Assembly (NCBI RefSeq): GCF_017352155.2
Contig: NZ_CP071462.1
Coordinates: forward strand, 868,001-932,000
Direction of reading: 5' to 3'
DNA length: 64,000 nt
DNA from: Haloterrigena alkaliphila
Lineage (GTDB): Archaea > Halobacteriota > Halobacteria > Halobacteriales > Natrialbaceae
The position numbers and the translations under genes were made by a program. Shown here piece after piece: positions 37,957 to 44,957 of the stretch (positions within the stretch are counted from its first letter, which is position 1; every line of letters starts with the position of its first letter). A model generated the notes under the pieces. That model worked only from the letters and a program-made list of their open reading frames with translations. It was not told where the DNA came from and ran no database searches.

Positions 37957-39063
37957 ATGCACTACCGGGAACTCGGCGACTCCGGCGTCGAGGTCAGCGA
38001 AGTCGGGTTCGGCGCGTGGGTCGTCGGTACCGACTGGTGGGGCGACCGCTCCGAGGACGACGCTCTCGAAATGGTCCGCTACGCCGTCGAGCAGGGGATC
38101 ACCTACTTCGACACCGGCGACGTCTACGGCCACGGCCGCAGCGAGGAGTTACTGGGGCGGGCCCTCTCGGGGGTCCGAGACGAGGTGATCATCGCCACCA
38201 AAGTCGGCTACGACTTCTACGATAACCCGCAGGCCGGCCACGGCGAACTGCCCAAGAAGATAGACCCGGACTACCTGCGCGAGGCCGTCGAGAAGAGCCT
38301 CGAGCGCCTCGGCGTCGACCACGTCGACGTCCTCCAGTTACACAACGCCGACGTCAACGAGATGACCCCTGACGTGCTCGAACTCCTCGACGAACTCGAG
38401 GAGGAGGGCGTGATCGACGCGACCGGCCTCGCGCTGGGCCCCTCGATCGGTTGGCTCGCGGAGGGTGACATGGCCATCGAGGAAGAGTTCGATTCCGTCC
38501 AACTGGTGTGGAACCTGCTCGAGCAGGAGGTCGGTACCCACTTCCTCGAGACGATCGATCGGACCGGCTCGTCGACGAGCCTGATCCCCCGCGTGCCTCA
38601 CTCCTCGGGGATTCTCAACGAACAGGTGACGCCCGAGACCGAACTCGGCGAGGGCGACCACCGCGGCTTCCGCCCCGACGAGTGGTACGAGACCGGCTGG
38701 GAGAAACTCGAGAAACTTCGATTTCTCGAGCGCGCGGAGCGTGACTCCGCGGACGGCTCGATCGGGCAGAGCCCGCGAGAGCGGGAGGGAGAACGAACGA
38801 TGGGGCAGGCCTCGATCGCGTGGCTGCTCTCGCACGATCCCGTCGCGACCGTGACGCCGACGTTTCGGACGAAAGGCGACATCGACGAGTGGGCCGCCGC
38901 CAGCGACGTGCCGAAGCTCACCGACGAGGAGCTGGCCCGCGTCGCGGACCTCTACGCGAACGACTTCGACATCGACCGCGACGACGGGATGGACTCCCTG
39001 CGCTCGTCGGTCGACGGCGCCGACATCGAGTCCGCTGGCCTGGACGAGCTCGCGGCCGACTGA
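37957..39063 (+). CDS. Aldo/keto reductase
   Basis: A 368-residue NADPH-dependent oxidoreductase with a TIM-barrel AKR fold. Catalytic residues are visible: Asp and Tyr in TYFDTGDVYGHGRSEELLG (~50-68), Lys in VIIATKVGYDFYDN (~79-92) and His in DVLQLHNADVN (~123-133). The cofactor region near WLLSHDPVATVTPTFRTKGD (~287-306) is conserved. The acidic C-terminal tail is disordered. The ATG at 37957 begins at the family start MHYRELGDSGVEVSEVGFG; a GTG two codons upstream is an alternative. The carbonyl substrate is unknown. Confidence 0.92.
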   Translation: MHYRELGDSGVEVSEVGFGAWVVGTDWWGDRSEDDALEMVRYAVEQGITYFDTGDVYGHGRSEELLGRALSGVRDEVIIATKVGYDFYDNPQAGHGELPKKIDPDYLREAVEKSLERLGVDHVDVLQLHNADVNEMTPDVLELLDELEEEGVIDATGLALGPSIGWLAEGDMAIEEEFDSVQLVWNLLEQEVGTHFLETIDRTGSSTSLIPRVPHSSGILNEQVTPETELGEGDHRGFRPDEWYETGWEKLEKLRFLERAERDSADGSIGQSPREREGERTMGQASIAWLLSHDPVATVTPTFRTKGDIDEWAAASDVPKLTDEELARVADLYANDFDIDRDDGMDSLRSSVDGADIESAGLDELAAD

Positions 39064-39121
39064 GGCGGGCACAGCGATTTCGGCCACCGGACGGCGGCCG
39101 GGCGCTGATCCGGGAGTCAGC

Positions 39122-39394
39122 CTACTCCTCGCGTTCCGACCGCGAGAACCGAAACTCGAACTCGAGTTGCCCGTCCGTTTTCACGTTCACGCCGCCGAGG
39201 CGGTCCGAGAGCTGTTCTCGAGCCTGCGAACTGGGTTCGACGGTGACCGAGACGCTGTCGCTGTTCGCGTTGTACGTCACGTTACCAACCGTGACGTCGA
39301 ACTCGAAACACTTCGGGACTTCCTCGCGCAGGTGCGCCCGAACGTCCTCGACGTCCGCCCGAACGTCGGCCATTTCGTCGTTCAAAGTCGACAT
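39122..39394 (-). CDS. Conserved haloarchaeal protein
   Basis: A 90-residue soluble acidic protein. The first ~30 residues (STLNDEMADVRADVEDVRAH) look like an amphipathic coiled-coil helix; the rest alternates short beta strands (CFEFDVTVGNVTYNANSDSV, then LEFEFRFSR). There is no signal peptide or metal motif. Function not recognised. It is convergent with the aldo/keto reductase, leaving a 58-base gap, and divergent from nothing obvious; its own promoter would lie in 39395-39450. Confidence 0.65.
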   Translation of the reverse strand: MSTLNDEMADVRADVEDVRAHLREEVPKCFEFDVTVGNVTYNANSDSVSVTVEPSSQAREQLSDRLGGVNVKTDGQLEFEFRFSRSEREE

Positions 39395-39513
39395 CGACGG
39401 GAGTAGTTCGTGGGGAACGTTAACGATTCACCTTGAATGTTCGACGGTCTCCCCTCGAGCGCGACGACGGACCACGGCGCCGAGTCCGCGACGAGAGCGA
39501 GGGCCGTCTCGAG

Positions 39514-40284
39514 TCACCCGAACTGCCTGCCCAGCCACGCGTCCCACGTCACCGTTCCGACGGTCCGATCGGGACAGCAGGCCGCCCCGGAGCGGAATCC
39601 GGCGGCGACCGATCCCGGCAGCGGGAGGCGGACGATCGGTCGGCGCAGTCCTCGCGCGTCGCGATACGCCTCGGCGAGTTCGCGGACAGTCAGCACTTCG
39701 GGCCCGCCGACTTCGGGGACGCGGCCGGCCGCCTCCGTCGTCGCGCGCTCGACGATCGCGTCCGCGGCCTCGCCGACGTCGATCGGCTGGAGTCGAATCT
39801 CGGTCGGTAGGGGCCAGATCGGCACTCGAGCGACGGTCCCGAGCAGGTCGGCGACGAACGAGTGAAACTGGGTCGCGCGAACGATCGTCGAGGGGACCGG
39901 ACTCGCGTCGACGGCCCGCTCGGCCGCCAGTTTGTGCTCGTAGTAGGAGAGGGGAATCTCGTCGACGCCGACGATCGAGACGTAGACGAAATTCGAGACG
40001 CCGGCCTCGGCGGCCGCCTCGAGCAGTCGTTCGGTGCCCCGGACGTCGACGGCCTCGGTGTCGCCCTGCGGCGCCGTAGCCGCGTGGACGACCGCGTCGA
40101 CGTCCTCGAGGGCCTCGTCGATGCCGGTGCCGTCGACCAGATCCAGCGCGACCCACTCCGCGTCGTCGTCGGTCGCGGCCGGCGGCGAGCGACTCGCCGC
40201 GCGAACCGCGTGGCCCCCGCTCAGGAGCCGTGGCCGCACCGCCCGCCCGAGCGTGCCGGTCGCACCCGTTACCAGTGTTCGCAT
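39514..40284 (-). CDS. NAD(P)H-binding atypical SDR (NmrA-like)
   Basis: A 256-residue protein with an atypical SDR fold. The dinucleotide loop is LVTGATGTLGRAV at the N-terminus (~4-16), with DLVDGTGIDEALEDVDAVVHA (split here as DLVDGTGIDEAL then EDVDAVVHA) and VYVSIVGVDEIPLSYYEHKL (~100-119); the last part holds Tyr and Lys in YYEHK, compatible with catalysis. Relatives include NmrA regulators and NDUFA9-like proteins, so it may be a redox sensor or a reductase; the substrate is unknown. The C-terminal helix ends WDAWLGRQFG. The gene stands alone. Confidence 0.88.
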   Translation of the reverse strand: MRTLVTGATGTLGRAVRPRLLSGGHAVRAASRSPPAATDDDAEWVALDLVDGTGIDEALEDVDAVVHAATAPQGDTEAVDVRGTERLLEAAAEAGVSNFVYVSIVGVDEIPLSYYEHKLAAERAVDASPVPSTIVRATQFHSFVADLLGTVARVPIWPLPTEIRLQPIDVGEAADAIVERATTEAAGRVPEVGGPEVLTVRELAEAYRDARGLRRPIVRLPLPGSVAAGFRSGAACCPDRTVGTVTWDAWLGRQFG

Positions 40285-40508
40285 ACCTCACTGTTGGCTC
40301 CGACGGATTGAATCAGTATCGGTGACATGTCTGCGAGGTGCCGTCGGCGATCGAACGGTGTCGTTCCGCTTCGACAGCCCCCGACTGGCCCCGCCTCGAG
40401 TACGGTCCGTTGTGCGGTTGCTGATCGGACGGTATATATCTCCCTCTATATCCGGGTAAATGCCATATCCCGGACTCGGACGTACTACTGTCAGGAGGAA
40501 CACGGCTC

Positions 40509-40679
40509 ATGACTACATACGAGTTTACCTGTCCGGACTGTCGACGAGCGATTCCGGTGACCGATCCGATGCGCGAGGCGACGATGGCGAACGGCTGTCC
40601 GGTCTGTGGCCGATCGGTCTCCGCCGACCACTTCGCGGGCGACAGCGTCGGTGGGCGTCGACGATCGCTCGAGTTATAG
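40509..40679 (+). CDS. Small zinc-ribbon protein
   Basis: A 56-residue protein: MTTYEFTCPDCRRAIPVTDP, then MREATMANGCPVCGRSVSAD and a basic tail (GGRRRSLEL). Two CxxC knuckles (CPDC and CPVC) about 20 residues apart make a treble-clef-like zinc ribbon. A TATATAT box near 40431-40437 and a strong AGGAGG at 40494-40499 precede it, supporting translation. Haloarchaea carry many such one-domain zinc proteins; function unknown. A decayed transporter gene follows 55 bases later. Confidence 0.75.
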   Translation: MTTYEFTCPDCRRAIPVTDPMREATMANGCPVCGRSVSADHFAGDSVGGRRRSLEL

Positions 40680-40734
40680 TACCGTGCGTGCTCGCAGTCG
40701 GGGGATCTCCGGTCGATGGCCGTCACGGACCTGA

Positions 40735-40956
40735 CGGCACGAACGGACACGGGCCTGCGCGTTCGAAGTCGGCCTACGGAACTGTGGCCTCGCGGTGGCG
40801 CTGGCCGCGGCCCACTTCGGCGCCGGCACCGCGCTGATCCCGGCGCTGTTCAGCGTCTGGCACAACGTCTCCGGACCGGCGCTCGCGACGCTGTTTACCC
40901 ACCTCGACGGCGACCGACCGGTCGAGGACGAAGAACCAGCAATCGTTTCGGACTAG
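40735..40956 (+). pseudogene. C-terminal remnant of a BASS-family (bile acid:sodium symporter type) transporter
   Basis: In one frame, after a stop at 40732, the DNA reads RTRACAFEVGLRNCGLAVAL, then AAAHFGAGTALIPALFSVWH and NVSGPALATLF, ending with an acidic tail and TAG at 40954-40956. The FEVGxRNCGLAVALA and ALFSVWHNxxGPALA blocks are the hallmark last helices of BASS transporters. Only ~73 of the usual ~300 residues remain and there is no start codon or upstream membrane domain. A 6-base hairpin with a 3-base loop at 40994-41008 lies just after it and may be its old terminator. Confidence 0.7.
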
Positions 40957-41078
40957 CTACCACATCTCCTCGCTTGTCTACTGAGAACCCGATACACACT
41001 TCGTGTGTGCAATTATTCTCGTTCGCGTCTAACATCTCAGGTGGTACATTTTTGTGCGAGGAGGTGGTTTGTCGTTTC

Positions 41079-41537
41079 ATGACCGACGTCACGTACGTTC
41101 GAAAAGCCTGCGCCTACATCACTCGAGGGACCGGCGAACTGCTGGTCTTCGAGGGGCCGGGCCACGACGGATTGCAGATTCCGAAGGGGACCCTCGAACC
41201 CGGTGAGTCCCCGCGAGAGGCGCTCCACAGAGAGGTCCGAGAGGAGAGCGGTTTAGCGACGCTGAGCGCGACGAATCACCTGACGACGGACGTCTGGACG
41301 CGCCGCGAGTCGCCGCCGAAGCGCTACGTCCGGCACTTCTTCCACGCGCGGGTCCACGAACTGCGCGACCGGTGGACCCACACCGTCACCGACGGCGGCG
41401 GGGAACACGGCGCCGAGTTCGACTTCCGCTGGGTCCAGCCGCCGACGAACAGCGAGTTCGCCCTCGACCTGGACGACTACGTCCACCTGCTGCCGAACGT
41501 TGCCGCGCCCGGCAACGCCGCGAGCGCCTCGGACTGA
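41079..41537 (+). CDS. Nudix hydrolase
   Basis: A 152-residue Nudix-fold hydrolase. The Nudix box GTLEPGESPREALHREVREESG (given in two parts, GTLEPGESPREAL and HREVREESG, residues ~39-60) contains the metal-binding REVREESG. The family hydrolyses nucleoside diphosphates linked to X, and this one may sanitise nucleotides or act on Ap4A or a similar compound; the specificity loop is not diagnostic. A strong GAGGAGGTGG ribosome-binding site lies ~12 bases before the ATG at 41079. It is convergent with the FAU-1 gene. Confidence 0.88.
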   Translation: MTDVTYVRKACAYITRGTGELLVFEGPGHDGLQIPKGTLEPGESPREALHREVREESGLATLSATNHLTTDVWTRRESPPKRYVRHFFHARVHELRDRWTHTVTDGGGEHGAEFDFRWVQPPTNSEFALDLDDYVHLLPNVAAPGNAASASD

Positions 41538-41559
41538 GCGTCGCCCGCGCCGTCTCCAT

Positions 41560-42999
41560 CTACTTCGATAGCGCCCGTTCGACGGCCGCGGCGACGCTCG
41601 TCGCCTTCTCGGCCAGTTCTTCGGAGACGTGGCCGGCGTCGACCGCGGCCTCGAGTTCCTCGCGATCGACGATCTCGACCGTTCCGTCGACTCGAATCAC
41701 GTCCACGTAGAGGTCGACGTACCGCGCCGCGCCGGGGAACAGTTCGACGGGGGTACAGACGTTGACGTACGTCCCCTTGGCCGTCCCGTTCTCGTCCCGG
41801 TAGGTTGTCGGATACCACCAGCGACCCTCGCGGAACTTCGTGACGGCGACGTCGCCGTCCTCCTTGGGAACGTCCAGCGCGTCGTAGCTGCCGCCCCCGC
41901 GCATCGAGCGCTCGAGGGTGATCGTTCCGTCGGCCCCCCAGTCGGTCACCTCACCGCGACCGAGCGAGATGAGGCGGCCGTCGGGCTTGCCGTGGCCGAT
42001 CTCGATGCGGTCGCCCCTCGTCGGGCCGAACTGGCGGGTGACGGCGGTGAACGGGAAGTCGACGTCGGTTCCGTCGCCGTCCGTCCCACTCGGCGACTCG
42101 CAGACCGCTTCCGCGAAGTCCACCGCCGCGCTCGCGGCCCGGTCGGCGGCCTTCGTCCGGTGGTGGCCCGCCATCGTCGGCGCCACGGCCCGCCGCTGCT
42201 CGTCCAGCGCGAAGCGCGACTCGCGGCCGAACCAGAACCACGCCGTCGACCGCGGCGCGGCGAGTTTCCGCGGTTCGCCCGGATCCTCGGGTACGTCCTC
42301 GAGCGCGGCCTCGAGCGATCGCACGCGTTCGACCCCGCGTTCGAGCGCGGCGCTCATCGCCTCGAGGTCGGCGTCGGCGGCCGCGTGCTGCCAGCGAACG
42401 CCCCAGCCGTCGGGGACGTCGACCGACAGCAGGTCGGTCATGCCGACGAGTTCGTCGGCCGCCTCGCCCCGCAGCGCCGCCGACACGCCCGTTCGGTCCC
42501 GCGAGAGCGTGCAGAGTCCGCCCTGAACCTCGAGCGTGGGCGCGACCCGCGGTCGGTCGTCGTCCCACGGCGGCGCGGGATCGGTCACCTGCACCCGGTA
42601 CCGGTTCCCCTCGTCGACGTAGCCGTCGACGTCGTCGTAGGGCAGGTAGCCCCGGCGGCCGTCCCCGAGGTCGACCACCGCACCGCCACCGCCGCCGGCC
42701 TCGAGCACCTCGCAGTCGAAGACCGCGCCGCGGGGGGCGCCGGCGTCCCAGCGGAAGGTATCGATCGCGAGGGACTCGAGTTCGCCCGCGACGGCGTCGA
42801 CCGCCTCGGGGTCGCCGGAGAGTCCCACGCCCTGCCGGTCGCGGGTCGTCTCGATCGAGACGTCGGCCGGCGCGGTCTCGAAGGCCTCGTCGAATCGCTC
42901 CCGGATGGGGTCGGAGGCCTGGACGATCTCGTGGCCCCGGTCGCCGAGCAGTCGGGTGATCGCGGTCGTGTAGATGCCGCGGACGCGCGCCGTCGTCAT
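41560..42999 (-). CDS. FAU-1-type ribonuclease (RNase E/G-like, DUF402 domain)
   Basis: A 479-residue homolog of archaeal FAU-1, an RNase E/G-related protein reported to bind AU-rich RNA and act in 5S rRNA processing. Residues ~5-85 are the N-terminal domain, followed by an S1-like region (~90-160: GAVFDCEVLEAGGGGGAVVD), a long middle with VTRQFGPTRGDRIEIGHG (~325-342), and a C-terminal DUF402 domain (~345-470, WWYPTTYRDENGTAKGTYVN). The start at 42999 is uncertain because 21-base repeats upstream each carry a ribosome-binding site and an ATG; an in-frame ATG seven codons upstream (43020) would add TDGGST. Confidence 0.88.
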   Translation of the reverse strand: MTTARVRGIYTTAITRLLGDRGHEIVQASDPIRERFDEAFETAPADVSIETTRDRQGVGLSGDPEAVDAVAGELESLAIDTFRWDAGAPRGAVFDCEVLEAGGGGGAVVDLGDGRRGYLPYDDVDGYVDEGNRYRVQVTDPAPPWDDDRPRVAPTLEVQGGLCTLSRDRTGVSAALRGEAADELVGMTDLLSVDVPDGWGVRWQHAAADADLEAMSAALERGVERVRSLEAALEDVPEDPGEPRKLAAPRSTAWFWFGRESRFALDEQRRAVAPTMAGHHRTKAADRAASAAVDFAEAVCESPSGTDGDGTDVDFPFTAVTRQFGPTRGDRIEIGHGKPDGRLISLGRGEVTDWGADGTITLERSMRGGGSYDALDVPKEDGDVAVTKFREGRWWYPTTYRDENGTAKGTYVNVCTPVELFPGAARYVDLYVDVIRVDGTVEIVDREELEAAVDAGHVSEELAEKATSVAAAVERALSK

Positions 43000-43074
43000 C
43001 GTCGATCCTCCATCCGTCATCGTCGATCTTCCATTGTCATTGCCGCCCCCTCCACTCGTCGTCGACCCTCCATC
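42994..43074. repeat. 21-base tandem repeats duplicating start signals of the FAU-1 gene
   Basis: Units at 42994-43014 and 43015-43035 match at 19 of 21 positions; a third at 43054-43074 is more diverged. On the coding (minus) strand each unit reads GATGGAGGATCGACGATGACG or a variant, that is, a GGAGG-like ribosome-binding site seven bases before an ATG. The unit length of 21 bases keeps the frame. Confidence 0.7.
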
Positions 43075-43090
43075 TTCGGACGCACGCGAA

Positions 43091-43468
43091 TCACCGCAGC
43101 GTCTCTCGGTCGGGCGCGAACCGCACGCGGTCGTGGATCGTCGGCCCGAGCGTCAGTTCGATGGACTCATCCGGTAATACGCGGCCGTCCTCGACGGAGA
43201 CGCCCCACGTGTCGAACCGGAGCCAACCGCGCATCTCGTCGGCGTGGGTCGTCAGGTCGAGGTAGTCGACCGCGTGTTCGGGATACTCCGACGAGGAGTG
43301 GGCCATATCCATGTCCGAATAAACGGTGTCGTGGTCCTCGAAAAACGCCTCGAGCGCCGCGGCGTCGGCGTCGACGGCCTCGACGACGGCTTCCGAGGCC
43401 GCCCGGAGGTCGTCGGTCGAGAGCCCGACGTCGCGAAGCGCCTGCTGCGTTCGCTGATCGAAGTGCAT
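43091..43468 (-). CDS. Conserved haloarchaeal protein (probably DUF7532)
   Basis: A 125-residue soluble acidic protein starting MHFDQRTQQALRDVGLSTDD. The first half is helical (ALRDVGLSTDDLRAASEAVV, ALEAFFEDHDTVYSDMDMAH) and the second half is beta-rich (LRFDTWGVSVEDGRVLPDES, TLGPTIHDRVRF). I associate it with DUF7532 from memory. There are no cysteines and no membrane segment. Function unknown. It is upstream of the FAU-1 gene on the same strand with 91 bases between, so they may be co-transcribed. Confidence 0.75.
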   Translation of the reverse strand: MHFDQRTQQALRDVGLSTDDLRAASEAVVEAVDADAAALEAFFEDHDTVYSDMDMAHSSSEYPEHAVDYLDLTTHADEMRGWLRFDTWGVSVEDGRVLPDESIELTLGPTIHDRVRFAPDRETLR

Positions 43469-43586
43469 GAGCGACGGTTCGCGGGCGAGGCCTTTGTGGA
43501 TTCCGAGTCCGGACCGCGGTGGCGTCGCTCCGGGATGCGAAGCGGTCGCGAGCAAACACCGCGCTCGAGCCGGTCGATGCTCGACG

Positions 43587-43739
43587 TCAGTCGTCGGCGG
43601 TGAGACCGTCGTCGGCCTCCGCTGCGGTCGTCGCCGCGTCGCCGTCCGCCGTGCTCGCTGTCGCCTCCGTCGCGTCGTCGTTCGATTCGTCCGATGCTGG
43701 CGGTGCCGTGTAGAGGATCCCGCGACTGCCACTGTACAT
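43587..43739 (-). CDS. Small acidic haloarchaeal protein
   Basis: A 50-residue protein: MYSGSRGILYTAPPASDESN followed by an Ala/Thr/Asp-rich acidic tail (DDATEATASTADGDAATTAA). A TATA-like TACTTATGCG lies ~25 bases before the ATG at 43739 on the minus strand, supporting a leaderless gene. The protein has no recognisable domain and should be disordered. It is divergent from the PrsW-like gene. Because its composition is low-complexity, coding is less certain than for its neighbours. Confidence 0.5.
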   Translation of the reverse strand: MYSGSRGILYTAPPASDESNDDATEATASTADGDAATTAAEADDGLTADD

Positions 43740-43860
43740 GATTGTCGGTTCTGGTCGCCGAATACGCATAAGTACGGTCCTTATACAGATCTTGAAGGTC
43801 AATATCATACTAGGACGTGCGCGCCGAACGCTTACCGGACCGGCCGTCGTACTGGCGTCC

Positions 43861-44874
43861 ATGTCGCGAAAGCGCGACCCGGTCGAAGCGGCCAGCGACG
43901 AGTCGACCGATCTCTACGACGTCTCGACGTGGGAACCCCGGTCGCGCCTCGATCGGGTCTCGAACTCGGTATACAACGTGATCCGGTACGGACTGCAGGG
44001 AATCGTGCTCCTCGTCGCGGTCGCGATTACGATCGCACTGCTGGTCCAGCCGGCGGTGCTCGTCCTCGAGGAAGGCTCGGTCGCGGTCGCCGTCTTCTTC
44101 GGCCTCTCGGTCGTTCCGGCGGCGTTGCTCGCGGCGCTCATCTGGTACTCGGACGTCACGACGCAGGAACCGCTCGGATTGCTCGTCGCGACGTTCGTTC
44201 TGGCCATTCTATTCGCGACGTTCGCGGCCGTCGTGAACTCGCTGGTCGGGCCGAGCATCCGGGCGGTTCCGGTCGTCGGATCGATCCTCTTTTTCTACCT
44301 GATCGTCGGACCCGTCGAGGAGGGCGTGAAACTGCTCGCGGTTCGCTTCTTCGCCTACCGGAGCGACGCGTTCGACGCCGTCATCGACGGCGCGGTCTAC
44401 GGCGCCGTGGCTGGACTCGGGTTCGCCGCGATCGAGAACACCATCTACATCGGGTCGACGATCGCGCAGGCCGACGTCGGCACGCTCACGGCTGCGACCG
44501 GCATCACGACCGTTCGCGCGCTCGTCGGTCCCGGCCACGTCATCTACTCCGCGATCGCGGGCTACTACCTCGGTCTCGCGAAGTTCAACCCCGGCCGCGG
44601 CGGCCCGATCGTCGTGAAGGGGCTGTTGATCGCCGCGTTCATCCACGGGACGTACAACGTCACCGTCGGAATCGTTCCCTCCGTCGTGACTGAACTCACC
44701 CCCATCCCCTTCGGGGCGGCGTTCATCGGCTACGTGGTTCTGTTCGACGCCGTGATCTTCGCCTTCCTCTACCGCAAGATCGCCCGCTACCGGCGGGTCT
44801 ACCGCGCCGTCAGGGACGACACCGGTTCGGATCCCCGATCGGAACTGACCGAGTTCGACCCGCCACAGCGCTGA
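43861..44874 (+). CDS. PrsW-family intramembrane metalloprotease-like protein
   Basis: A 337-residue membrane protein with about eight hydrophobic helices. Residues characteristic of PrsW glutamic/metallo proteases are all present: EEGVK in VGPVEEGVKLLAVRFF (~151-166), EN in FAAIENTIYIGS (~191-202), H in LVGPGHVIYSAIAGYY (~225-240) and H in AAFIHGTYNVTVG (~260-272). The family cleaves membrane proteins within the bilayer, for example anti-sigma factors in bacteria; the archaeal substrate is unknown. The N-terminal ~40 residues are charged and cytosolic. The start at 43861 is the first plausible ATG. Confidence 0.92.
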   Translation: MSRKRDPVEAASDESTDLYDVSTWEPRSRLDRVSNSVYNVIRYGLQGIVLLVAVAITIALLVQPAVLVLEEGSVAVAVFFGLSVVPAALLAALIWYSDVTTQEPLGLLVATFVLAILFATFAAVVNSLVGPSIRAVPVVGSILFFYLIVGPVEEGVKLLAVRFFAYRSDAFDAVIDGAVYGAVAGLGFAAIENTIYIGSTIAQADVGTLTAATGITTVRALVGPGHVIYSAIAGYYLGLAKFNPGRGGPIVVKGLLIAAFIHGTYNVTVGIVPSVVTELTPIPFGAAFIGYVVLFDAVIFAFLYRKIARYRRVYRAVRDDTGSDPRSELTEFDPPQR

Positions 44875-44957
44875 CGGCCGCCCGAGACGGCCGAGCGCCG
44901 CTCGGCCCCGCTGGTGCAGGCACCACTGGCTTTGGGCACAGTCTCGGCAGTCCCCCT

